A DNA stretch of 64,000 bases from JANQOH01 sp965201155 (GTDB lineage Bacteria; Pseudomonadota; Alphaproteobacteria; UBA7887), in the NCBI GenBank assembly GCA_965201155.1, contig OZ241752.1, positions 1,364,001-1,428,000 on the forward strand, read 5' to 3'. The notes beneath the pieces were generated by a model that saw only the letters and a list, made by a program, of their open reading frames with translations, was not told the origin of the DNA and made no database searches. Made by a program: the position numbers and the translations under genes. This document shows, in pieces, positions 16,624 through 24,338 of this stretch; positions within the stretch are counted from its first letter, which is position 1, and each line of letters begins with the position of its first letter.

Positions 16624-17064
16624 ATGAGAGGGGCAGCCATTCTTCTGGCGGCGGGGCTGGCCACCGCCGCCGCAGCGGCCGACGACCCCTTTGCGGACCG
16701 CTGGGACTCGATGAGCGCAGCGCGCCTCGAAGCCCTCGACAAGGTCACCGGGCGCGTGTCCATGGTGGAACTGCCGCTGGAGGAGCGGGCGCGGTTCGGC
16801 ACGCTGCTGATTCAGGTTTTCGCCTGCCATCGCCGTCCGCCCGAATTTCCGCCCGATGCGGCGGCGCTGCTGGAGATTGTCGAGCAACGCCGCGATGACA
16901 CGCCGATACAGCCGCTGTTCCGCGGCTGGATGTTTGCGTCGAGCCCCAGCCTGTCGGCGCTGGAACACCCGGTTTATGATGTGATCGTGCGCGACTGTGT
17001 GGTGCTGCCGGAGGCCAGAAGCGGCAGCCACGCTGAAGGCGGGGCGGATTCCGACAGCGAATAG
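16624..17064 (+). CDS. DUF2155 domain exported protein
   Basis: 146 residues with a signal peptide (GAAILLAAGLATAAAA, then ADD) and the DUF2155 core: ALDKVTGRVSMVELPLEE, ACHRRPPEFPPDAAALLEI, RGWMFASSPSLSALEHPVYD and a VRDC motif. Two cysteines (in ACHRRP and RDC) may form a disulfide. The function is unknown. It is typically found between complex I accessory and aat genes in alphaproteobacteria, as here. It is convergent with aat and overlaps it by 91 bases. Confidence 0.9.
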   Translation: MRGAAILLAAGLATAAAAADDPFADRWDSMSAARLEALDKVTGRVSMVELPLEERARFGTLLIQVFACHRRPPEFPPDAAALLEIVEQRRDDTPIQPLFRGWMFASSPSLSALEHPVYDVIVRDCVVLPEARSGSHAEGGADSDSE

Positions 17065-17648
17065 AAGTCGCCGCGCACCTGCAATGCCAGCGCAAGGCGG
17101 CGGGAATAAGCGTTGCGCGAGATTTCAACCGCCCCGAACTGCGCGAGATGCGCCGTGTGGAACTGTGTATCAAGCAGTTGAAACCCGCCGGCGGCCAGCC
17201 GGGCGACCAGGTGCGCCAGCGCTACCTTGCTGGCGTCGCGGGCGCGGCTGAACATGCTTTCGCCGAAAAACGCGCCGCCCAGCGTAACCCCGTACAGCCC
17301 GCCGACAAGGCTGTCGCCGCGCCAGCACTCCACCGAATGCGCGTGGCCCAGCCGGAACAGGTCTTTGTAAAGCCGTTCCAGCGGACGGTTGATCCATGTG
17401 TCCTCGCGCCCTGGCGCCGGTTCGGCGCAGGCGCGTACCACGCCGGCAAAATCCCTGTCGATGCGAATGTCATAGCCCCCGCGCCGCACCGTCTTCGCCA
17501 GCGAGCGCGGCAGGTGAAAGCGCTCGAGCGGCAATATGCCGCGCTGTTCCGGGTGAACCCAGTAGATGGTGGGATTGCCGCGCTTGTCCCCCATGGGAAA
17601 CACCCCCACCGCATAGGCCCGCAACAGCGTTTCGGCCGTGATACGCAA
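16974..17648 (-). CDS. aat: Leucyl/phenylalanyl-tRNA-protein transferase
   Basis: Adds Leu or Phe to N-terminal Arg/Lys of proteins to mark them for ClpAP (N-end rule). 224 residues with AYAVGVFPM, YWVHPEQRGILPLERFHLPR, GGLYGVTLGGAFFGESMFS and LLDTQFHTAHLAQFGAVEI, all core family blocks. The start is TTG at 17648 with GGGAGGG eight bases upstream. The 3' end overlaps DUF2155 antisense. Confidence 0.96.
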   Translation of the reverse strand: MRITAETLLRAYAVGVFPMGDKRGNPTIYWVHPEQRGILPLERFHLPRSLAKTVRRGGYDIRIDRDFAGVVRACAEPAPGREDTWINRPLERLYKDLFRLGHAHSVECWRGDSLVGGLYGVTLGGAFFGESMFSRARDASKVALAHLVARLAAGGFQLLDTQFHTAHLAQFGAVEISRNAYSRRLALALQVRGDFYSLSESAPPSAWLPLLASGSTTQSRTITS

Positions 17649-17907
17649 TCCGCACGCCCTCCCGTTCCCTGCGGCTGTTCCGGCCGCACCGCATCAGAAT
17701 ACCCGCAAGTCCGGCGCCATGAAGGCCGCCGGCTGCCGCGCCGGGGAGGTAGGACGATGACCGGACCGGGGCTGTCGCCGCGACCGGAGGCTGGGGCGGC
17801 ATCGGGCGGGCTGTCTTTCATTTTTCTTCCTCTTCGGAAGGAAACAATTTGACAAGCCGCGAACACGCCGTAGGTTCCACGGCGTTCTGTCACAACATAT
17901 TCATAAG

Positions 17908-19074
17908 GGAGGCTCTCAAAATCGCCCATTTTTCTCATTTATGTGGTATAATCCGGGTTGTTGTCTCGGGAGGCGGATTTGATGGGCCTGCCGGGTTTTT
18001 TCGATCTTGAAGAACGGTTCGCAAAGCTTGACGGATTGGGCGATCCGTTGGCGAAGCTGTCCGGTTCTGTGAACTGGGAAGGGTTTCGCCCGGCGCTGGA
18101 CGCGGCACTGTCGAAGCCGCGCAAGAGCAATGCCGGTCGCAGGGAATACGACCGGGTTCTCATGTTCCGGGTTCTGGTCTTGCAGCAAATGTACAACCTG
18201 AGCGACGACCAGACGGAGTTCCAGATCCGCGACCGCTATTCGTTCGCCCGGTTCCTGGGGCTGCATCCCGAGGATACGGTGCCCGATGCAAAGACCATCT
18301 GGCGGTTTCGGGAGAACCTGAAACTCGCGGAGGCGTTTGACAGCCTGTTTTCGGAACTGTCCTCGCAGATCGAGGGCCAGGGCTATGTGGCGCGCAGGGG
18401 ACAGATCGTGGATGCGAGCTTTGTGAAGGCGCCGCGTCAACGCAACAGCCGCGACGAGAACGCACAGGTGAAGGCGGGGAAGGTTCCGTCCGAATGGTCG
18501 CAGAAGAAGCGCCGTCACAAGGACACCGACGCACGCTGGACGCGCAAGAGAAATGAAACCCATTACGGATACAAGAACCACATCAGCGTGGACCGTGCGT
18601 ATCGTCTTGTCCGTCGCTGGGAGGCGAGCGATGCGGCGTGTCACGACAGCAAGATGTTCGAACAGGTGCTTGATGAGACGAATACCAGTGGCGCCGTCTG
18701 GGCCGACAGTGCCTACAGCAGTCGCCACCATGAGGCGTTGCTGGCCGAACGGAGCTGGCGCAGCCACATTCACCGCAAGGGGCATCGCAACCGCCCCTTG
18801 CCTGTGCGCTCCCAGGAAGCCAACCGCAAGCGTTCGAAGGTGCGCGCGGTCGTCGAACATGTCTTTGCTCAACACGAAGCGATGGGCGGCAAGCGGGTCA
18901 GGACTATCGGCATGGTCCGGGCACGCTTCAAGATCGGCATGATGAACCTGGTGTACAACCTGCGTCGGCTTGCCTGGCTGCGGGCGAACCACCGGCCCCT
19001 CTGCTGCGACAGGGTTCAATAGAATGCCGAACACGGGGGGCCTATGTGCCCTGTGAACCGTTTCAGGCTCTCCA
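17908..19074 (+). mobile_element. IS5-family insertion sequence, about 1.17 kb
   Basis: Contains one transposase gene. The ends are imperfect inverted repeats: GGAGGCTCTCAAAATCG at the left (from 17908), and the right end read inward as GGAGAGCCTGAAACGG (ending 19074). I could not identify a clear target duplication, so the exact ends may be off by a few bases. The element marks the start of the accessory segment that ends near 23.4 kb. Confidence 0.75.
17982..19022 (+). CDS. IS5-family transposase (DDE)
   Basis: 346 residues, complete. N-terminal DUF772-type domain (FRPALDAALSKPRKSNAGR, then YDRVLMFRVLVLQQMYNLSD). DDE residues: Asp in QIVDASFVKAP, Asp in WADSAYSS, Glu in RAVVEHVFAQ. RxxxE-type spacing near KVRAVVEHVF is typical of IS5. 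ATG at 17982 with GGGAGG eight bases upstream. The frame is open throughout, so the element may still be active. Confidence 0.93.
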   Translation: MGLPGFFDLEERFAKLDGLGDPLAKLSGSVNWEGFRPALDAALSKPRKSNAGRREYDRVLMFRVLVLQQMYNLSDDQTEFQIRDRYSFARFLGLHPEDTVPDAKTIWRFRENLKLAEAFDSLFSELSSQIEGQGYVARRGQIVDASFVKAPRQRNSRDENAQVKAGKVPSEWSQKKRRHKDTDARWTRKRNETHYGYKNHISVDRAYRLVRRWEASDAACHDSKMFEQVLDETNTSGAVWADSAYSSRHHEALLAERSWRSHIHRKGHRNRPLPVRSQEANRKRSKVRAVVEHVFAQHEAMGGKRVRTIGMVRARFKIGMMNLVYNLRRLAWLRANHRPLCCDRVQ

Positions 19075-19500
19075 ACCGCTGTCGGGAACCGTTTTCCTCA
19101 CCTGATCCGTGACCCCACGGAGTGCTTCATCCCCACAAAACCGACAAATCAACCGAGGACAACAAAAACTAAATTACGAGAACCTCCCTTCATACAGATT
19201 TCTCCTGAAGACACTTTGTATTTGCCGGTAAATTCCGGGTGTGCGGACATTACTTCACCGCGACGCAATGCGCTAGTCATAGGGAACAGAATCAGAAGCC
19301 CTGACAATGAAACATGGCATGGTCAACTGCTTGCGATTATGGTTTCTTGAATAAAGAAATGGTTCCTGAGTGACAGGAAAGAAGATTCATGGAAAAATGA
19401 CATTACCGTCGCCGGGCCGCGCTTGCGTTGCTTCGTGGCGTTGCGGCGGAGGCCGAGGCAGCGATAATGGCGGCAGGGCAGCTTGGCAGGGGGGATCAAC
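19075..19500. other. Non-coding, AT-richer stretch between the IS and the SDR gene
   Basis: No gene supported. Two small hairpins follow one another: TTTCTT/AAGAAA at 19343-19359 and TTCCTG/CAGGAA at 19363-19379. They may form part of the SDR leader or a decayed element end. Confidence 0.5.
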
Positions 19501-20277
19501 ATGAGCGGGCAAAGAATTGTCGTCGTCACCGGCGGGGCAAGCGGGATCGGGCGCGCCTGTGCCCACCGGTTCGGGCACGCCGGTGATTCCGTCGTCATCG
19601 CCGACATCAACCGCGCGAACGGTGAGCGCGTCGCAGCGGAAATCGCCGAATCGGGCGGGACCGCGCGCTATGCAACCCTGGACGTTGCAGAGGCGAACTC
19701 GATACAGGCGCTGGCCGAAGCACTGGGGACAGTGGATATTCTGGTCAATTCAGCGGGGTTGCTGCAGAACGCCACCCGCACCGCCACCATGGATCTTGCC
19801 GAGCATGACCGCATATGGGCGGTGAATTATCGCGGCACCTATTTGTGCTGTCAGGCGTTCGCGCCCGCCATGCAGGCCGCCGGTCGCGGCGCGATCGTTA
19901 ATATCTCCTCCACTTCGGCGGCGCGCGCCTTCCCCCTGCACGCCTACGGGCCGGGCAAGGCGGCCATCGACCAGTTGACGGCGATCCTCGCCGCCGATCT
20001 GGGGCCGGACGGCGTGCGCGTAAATGCGGTGATGCCCGGCTATGTCCGCACCGAGCAGATGCAGGCGCGCATCGACGCCGGCTATCGCGATCCGTCAAAA
20101 ATGGAAGAACAGAGCGCCTTCGGGCGCATGGTGGAGCCGGCGGAAATCGCCGATGGCGTGTTTTTCCTGTGCTCCGACGCCGCCCGCGCCATCACCGGCA
20201 TCGTGCTGCCGATCGATACCGGCTGGCTCGCCCGCGTCACCTATGTGCAATATCCCGGCTGGCCCCCGGAGGAATGA
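19501..20277 (+). CDS. Short-chain dehydrogenase/reductase
   Basis: 258 residues, classical SDR. NAD(P) loop TGGASGIGRA (TGxxxGxG), an NSAG motif, catalytic Ser in NISSTSAA, and YxxxK as YGPGK. ADINRAN after the second strand (acidic Asp) favours NAD over NADP. It likely oxidises a hydroxyl on a small metabolite. The convergent hydratase gene 3 kb away would have been its neighbour before the island between them arrived. Its last ~210 bases are duplicated at 23199-23389. Confidence 0.93.
   Translation: MSGQRIVVVTGGASGIGRACAHRFGHAGDSVVIADINRANGERVAAEIAESGGTARYATLDVAEANSIQALAEALGTVDILVNSAGLLQNATRTATMDLAEHDRIWAVNYRGTYLCCQAFAPAMQAAGRGAIVNISSTSAARAFPLHAYGPGKAAIDQLTAILAADLGPDGVRVNAVMPGYVRTEQMQARIDAGYRDPSKMEEQSAFGRMVEPAEIADGVFFLCSDAARAITGIVLPIDTGWLARVTYVQYPGWPPEE
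20067..20277 (+). repeat. Left copy of the SDR-tail direct repeat
   Basis: The 3' end of the SDR gene. Its last ~123 bases match 23267-23389 with about six differences. The part before that matches with more changes and a gap. The two copies bracket the 2.9-kb island. Confidence 0.85.
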
Positions 20278-20311
20278 GCACCCCGCCACGCTGCGTAAGG
20301 CGCAGTCTCAC

Positions 20312-20432
20312 GCACTTCCCGACGAATTCGGTCATGTCGGCGCCTATGTCGCCCGGGCTGATCCGAAATATCGGGAAAGCCCGGTATTCGGCGTCGCGGG
20401 CATCGTCCTGCCAGCCAGTGAGGTGCGGTGGG
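20312..20432 (+). pseudogene. Remnant of a DUF3800 domain gene
   Basis: About 40 codons read LPDEFGHVGAYVARADPK and ESPVFGVAGIVLPASEVR. This is the N-terminal block of DUF3800 proteins (usual form DEFGHIG ... SPVFGLGG), an RNase H-like family common in mobile and defence regions. No start codon or downstream domain remains. The reading stops resembling the family at about 20432. Confidence 0.6.
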
Positions 20433-20509
20433 ATATCAGCGCGATTCGTTCCGGTCGAATTCCCGCTTCTCATAGATGGTCGCGATTTGCCTACCATCCC
20501 AGACGTAGC

Positions 20510-20734
20510 AATGCCCACGATGTAGGAAATACGCTCCAGCGTATCCTTGGGGAGCACGACGTTCGGATCCTTCTTCCATTTGAAGAAGGTCGATCGGGCC
20601 GCCATGCCGAGAAGGATCATCTGTTCCCCGGTCGAAAGGCTCCAGAGTTCCGCAATCCGAAAGAACGTGCGCAGCGCCGGGCCGGACAGGTCCTTGCGAT
20701 CCACTGCCATCGCCGAGTGTGCTTGTGCAGCCAT
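20510..20734 (-). pseudogene. Truncated Xre/MbcA/ParS-type antitoxin
   Basis: Residues after the ATG at 20734 read LSGPALRTFFRIAELWSLS, then MAARSTFFKWKKDP and KDTLERISYIVGI. This is the N-terminal HTH part of antitoxins paired with RES-domain toxins. The toxin-binding C-terminal half (usually beginning YKAL) is missing; the frame runs on into unrelated sequence toward the SDR end. No RES toxin is present. Confidence 0.65.
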
Positions 20735-20767
20735 GATGTGATCCACATATATTGTTATCTGCAACAT

Positions 20768-21213
20768 AGTCTATCAATGGATCAGCCACAAGAACTGTCG
20801 GATTGTTGCCGGTAGCACGCGGTACCCGCTGTGACGCGTGGCTTCAGGGCCCGATGCAAAACGGCGGAATTCCTTGCCGCGGGATCGGTCGGCCAGTACA
20901 CTGGAACCCTTATGGAGGATGTGCGCGTATCCGAAGCTCGTCGACACAAGCGACGAACATGGTGCTCGCCCGCGCCACTCACCGCATGATCAACAAGAAA
21001 GCAGGAAAGGCCGCACGACAAAACTCGGTGCCGAGGTGATGGCCGTGGCGCACCGCTTATGCAGAGGCGGCGCACGCGGCCGTGCTTCGCGGACACAGGC
21101 GCGGCGTCGTACGATTGTCCGCACCGCGACGGGTTCGATAAGACAAGGCGAACCGCGGTGGCTGCGAGGGGAACGAGCAGGCCTGCTTCGCCCGGCGGCG
21201 CTTTGATTGTCGG
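20768..21213. other. No gene supported
   Basis: Open frames exist on both strands but none has a start signal or a recognisable domain. It is probably decayed island sequence and possibly the darG promoter region. Confidence 0.4.
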
Positions 21214-22143
21214 ATGATTACGTACCTGTCCGGCGACCTGTTCCAATCGCCCGCAAAAGTCCTGGTCAACACGGTCAATACCGTCGGCGTGATGGGCAAG
21301 GGCATCGCGCTCGAATTCAAGCGCATCTACCCCGAGATGTTCAAGGCGTACCGCAACCACTGCGAGAGGGGTGACCTCAGGATCGGCCATCTGTTCCTCT
21401 ACAAGACGCCGCACAAGTGGATACTGAACTTCCCGACCAAGAAGCACTGGCGCAGCCCGTCGCGGGAGGAGTACATTGAGGCAGGTCTCAAGAAGTTGCG
21501 GGCCAGTTGTTCCGAGATGGGGATGACGTCGATTGCGTTCCCGGAACTTGGGTGCGGAAACGGCGAACTCGATTTCGAGACGCAGGTGAAGCCGCTCATG
21601 GAGCGGTATCTGGGAACCCTGTCCGTGCCGATATTCATCTATCTGACCGGCGCAAAGACGGATCCTCCGGAACACAGGAACGTGCGCAGCATCAGGCAGT
21701 GGCTGCGATCCGAGCCGTCAGCGCTGCCGTTCGACGAGATCTGGCCGGATGTTGTTAATACTCTGCGTCAGCGGTGCGACTTCGCGACGCTGTCCAAAGG
21801 CAATCCTTTCACGGCCACTGTGACGGCCGATCCTCCAACCATCACGATTACATCTGGCCGCGGGACCACGCGGATACTCACCGCTGATCTGCGGCGGTTC
21901 TGGCAGCAGTTGCGCGACTTCGGCCTGACGCACGGAAGTATCGCACCCGACCACCGGTTCACCTCCTATCTACTGCCGGTATTCGCCGAACTGCCGTATG
22001 TGAAACCCGTCAAGTTGTCAGAGTCGTCGAGCAGGCTGCGGAAAAACCCCGCGGCAGGGCTCCTGGTGGTCCCGCCTCCGATGCCGGAAGTGCCAGCGAC
22101 GATGGATCTGTTCGCAAGGCTGGACGATGGCGCAGAAATCTGA
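21214..22143 (+). CDS. darG: DarG-like macrodomain antitoxin (DNA ADP-ribosyl glycohydrolase)
   Basis: 309 residues. The N-terminal macrodomain (about 1-155) has LVNTVNTVGVMGKGIALEFK, the ADP-ribose loop of DarG, then NFPTKKHWRSPS and SIAFPELGCGNGELDF. The family removes ADP-ribose that DarT places on thymidine in DNA. The C-terminal half (about 175-305) resembles the extra domain of longer DarG proteins. It overlaps the darT-like gene by 17 bases. The frame is intact, unlike the toxin's. In most known operons darT precedes darG; here the order is reversed. Confidence 0.85.
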   Translation: MITYLSGDLFQSPAKVLVNTVNTVGVMGKGIALEFKRIYPEMFKAYRNHCERGDLRIGHLFLYKTPHKWILNFPTKKHWRSPSREEYIEAGLKKLRASCSEMGMTSIAFPELGCGNGELDFETQVKPLMERYLGTLSVPIFIYLTGAKTDPPEHRNVRSIRQWLRSEPSALPFDEIWPDVVNTLRQRCDFATLSKGNPFTATVTADPPTITITSGRGTTRILTADLRRFWQQLRDFGLTHGSIAPDHRFTSYLLPVFAELPYVKPVKLSESSSRLRKNPAAGLLVVPPPMPEVPATMDLFARLDDGAEI

Positions 22144-23131
22144 TGCAGGTGAGATCCTCGAATACATGCAGCAGTTGCCGTCCCGCCTGAAGCTTGATCG
22201 CAATCGGCGCTTCTGGTCGCGTTGGCTGTTCCGTTCGGATCACGTCGAGAACGCCGCGGAAATCTTGAACAGCGGCGTTCTGCTGTCGCGGGCAGCGGCC
22301 GAGCGCAAAAAATTGATCCGGGTGGACAGTGGAAGCCCCCAGTATGTGAACCAACTATCCGCTTCGCACGGGAACCTGGTCCGGCTCTACTTCCGCCCTC
22401 GAACGCCCACGCAATACGCAAACGAAGGGATTCGGCCCCGAGACCGGATCGAATAAGGGGCGCACATGCCGGTGCCGGTGTATCTGCTGTTCGCGGCAAG
22501 CCTGCTGGGCGAGGAGGGGGTGTCCTTCACCAAGGGCCGACTGGCTGATGGAACGGAGGTCGGCGACACGGCCGAGTTCCTCAGATCCATCGCCTTTGGC
22601 GACGTGTATCACGACAGCGGTGTGGGCCGTCTCGGCGAGTCCTCCGGACGGTCGGATATTCTGAATGCGCGGCACTCGGAGGTCGTGGTGGAGAACGAAC
22701 TCGCGCTCGATACATTGAGGCACATTGTCTGCCGGTCGGCGGCGGAACGGGAAACCCTGTTGAACCTGCTTTCTCCCCAGGCAAAGAACCGGTGGCCGCG
22801 GAGGATCCATGTCGACGAAGGGCATCGAAGGATGTTCGAGAAGCGCGGCACGTTCGTGCAGACGGCGGATCTGTCGAGCGACAAGTCCCGGTTCCGGTTC
22901 TACCCGGACATTGAGGCAAGCATGCAGGGACCGTTCGACTTGGCCATCGAGTGGTCGTCTGGAGATCGTACTGCGGGTGCCCGGCAGGAGGACTTCATGG
23001 TGTCGAGCCGCCCGGTCACCTATCGGCTAAGACAGGCCGCGTCGAGATACAAGGTTCGTATAACGCTGGACGACAATTTGGCCTATCTTGGCACCTTCGA
23101 CGAACAGTACAAATCCGATCTGCTGTTCTAG
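22127..23131 (+). pseudogene. darT: DarT-like DNA ADP-ribosyltransferase toxin interrupted by one in-frame stop
   Basis: Two segments in the same frame. Codons 1-109 hold NRRFWSRWLFRSDHVENAAE and LVRLYFRPRTPTQYANEG. After TAA at 22454-22456 and three more codons, an ATG at 22466 continues with MPVPVYLLFAAS, HSEVVVENELALDTLRHIV (the catalytic Glu region) and the rest of the domain, ending at 23131. Together they make a normal-length DUF4433/DarT protein of about 334 residues. A single nonsense change explains it. The ATG at 22466 has AAGGGG five bases upstream, so the C-terminal part could still be made separately. Confidence 0.8.
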
Positions 23132-23198
23132 GATTTTTCCGAAATTCAGCCCGTGTGATGGTCCTTGATCATGACCTCGCCCGCGTTGCCGCCGCGTA

Positions 23199-23389
23199 TC
23201 GACGCCGGCTGTCGTGACCCGTCGAGCGCATTCGGGTGCATGGTGGAGCCCGCGGGAATCGCCGACGGCGTGCATTTCCTGTGCTCCGACGCCGCCCGCG
23301 CCATCACCGGCATCGTGCTGCTCATCGATACCGGCTGGCTCGCCCGCGTCACCTATGTGCAATATCCCGGCTGGCCGCCGGAGGACTGA
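23199..23389 (+). pseudogene. Orphan 3' fragment of the SDR gene (right direct repeat)
   Basis: Encodes an SDR C-terminus, GVHFLCSDAARAITGIVLLI then WLARVTYVQYPGWPPED, without the catalytic domain. It is nearly identical to the end of the SDR gene at 20277. A 15-base sequence, TGCCGCCGCGTATCG, occurs at 23187-23201 and again at 23396-23410, bracketing the fragment. Confidence 0.85.
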
Positions 23390-23413
23390 GCGGGCTGCCG
23401 CCGCGTATCGGCG

Positions 23414-24202
23414 CTATGCAAGGCGCAGGCGCGCCGTCCCCAATGCGCCCAGATCGGCCGTGAGCCGGTCGCCGCGTGCAATCGGCAGCGGCAAGGTCGT
23501 GGTGCCGGTGGTCACCACCTGGCCCGCCTCCAGGGTGGTCCCCAGCGAAGTCACTTCATTGACCAGCCATGCCAGCGCCTCGCGCGGGTCGCCGAGCACC
23601 GCGCTGCCGCCGCCGGTATGTTCCGCCCCGTCGGCATTGCGCATTGCCGCAGGATGCCGCGACAGGTCCTGCTCGCGCCACGCATCGGGGGCCGGCGGGC
23701 CGAGAACGAATTCATGCGCGCAGGCATTGTCGGCGATCAACTGCGCCGCACCCGCAATGGTGAAATCGCGGAAGCGTGAATCCGGGAGTTCTATTGCCGG
23801 ATGCAGCGCGGCGACGGCGTCCAAAATTTCATCTACATGCCAGGGCGCGGCGCGGGGCGCCAGGGGCCTGCCCAGGCGGAAGGCGAATTCGGCCTCGGCA
23901 ACTGCCATATGGTTGCCGCCGAACGCGATGACCGCACCGTCAGCATGGACCCGCGACGCCAGCAGGCGGCCGGCGAGCGGGCCGTCCACGCCCAGATGCG
24001 CCTGCCCTGCGGCGCTGCTGGCCGCGATCTTCCAACCGGCAAGCGGCATGGTCTCGCGCACTTCGAACTGCGCTTGAACGGCGTAGCCGCCGGCTCGGGT
24101 TTCGGGACGCAGCGGCGCCGGCAGCGCCTCCATGCGTGTGCCGTCCTGCCAGTGAGTCCAGATCAGGTCCGCGGCGCCGCGCGCCGCCTCGGTGTTCAGC
24201 AT
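23414..24202 (-). CDS. 2-keto-4-pentenoate hydratase / fumarylacetoacetate hydrolase-fold protein
   Basis: 262 residues. The MhpD-like pattern is AEAEFAFRLGRPL (metal-binding Glu-x-Glu), HPAIELPDSRF, and GTTTLPLPIARGDRL near the C-terminus. The family hydrates 2-hydroxypenta-2,4-dienoates or decarboxylates oxalocrotonates in aromatic catabolism; the exact substrate cannot be fixed. The start at 24202 fits family length. It lies ten bases after the small gene at the end of the formate dehydrogenase operon on the same strand, and may be co-transcribed with it. Confidence 0.88.
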   Translation of the reverse strand: MLNTEAARGAADLIWTHWQDGTRMEALPAPLRPETRAGGYAVQAQFEVRETMPLAGWKIAASSAAGQAHLGVDGPLAGRLLASRVHADGAVIAFGGNHMAVAEAEFAFRLGRPLAPRAAPWHVDEILDAVAALHPAIELPDSRFRDFTIAGAAQLIADNACAHEFVLGPPAPDAWREQDLSRHPAAMRNADGAEHTGGGSAVLGDPREALAWLVNEVTSLGTTLEAGQVVTTGTTTLPLPIARGDRLTADLGALGTARLRLA

Positions 24203-24212
24203 GGAGCGGTGC

Positions 24213-24338
24213 TCAGTGGTTGCGGACGGCGGGGCCGGACGTGGTTTCCATGGTCGACATACCGGCGTGGTCCAGCAGCCGGTCCGCCGCCGCCATGATG
24301 ACAATTACCGCCAGAAACGCCGCCATCATCGCTTTCAC
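24213..24338 (-). CDS. 41-residue single-pass membrane protein after fdhC
   Basis: Starts with GTG overlapping the TGA of the cytochrome b subunit (GTGA). The product is one hydrophobic helix, MMAAFLAVIVIMAAADRLL, followed by a short polar tail. Coupled translation with the formate dehydrogenase genes suggests a small subunit or assembly peptide, but no family is recognised. An ATG at 24329 could also serve. Confidence 0.6.
   Translation of the reverse strand: MKAMMAAFLAVIVIMAAADRLLDHAGMSTMETTSGPAVRNH

Noticed and set aside
22454..22456. Programmed read-through of the darT stop
   Set aside because: TAA is the least leaky stop and no stimulatory element is evident; mutation or restart at 22466 is simpler.
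23187..23410. 15-base TGCCGCCGCGTATCG repeats as attachment sites
   Set aside because: Both copies lie on the right side of the island and none is seen at the left end, so they do not bracket it as att sites would.
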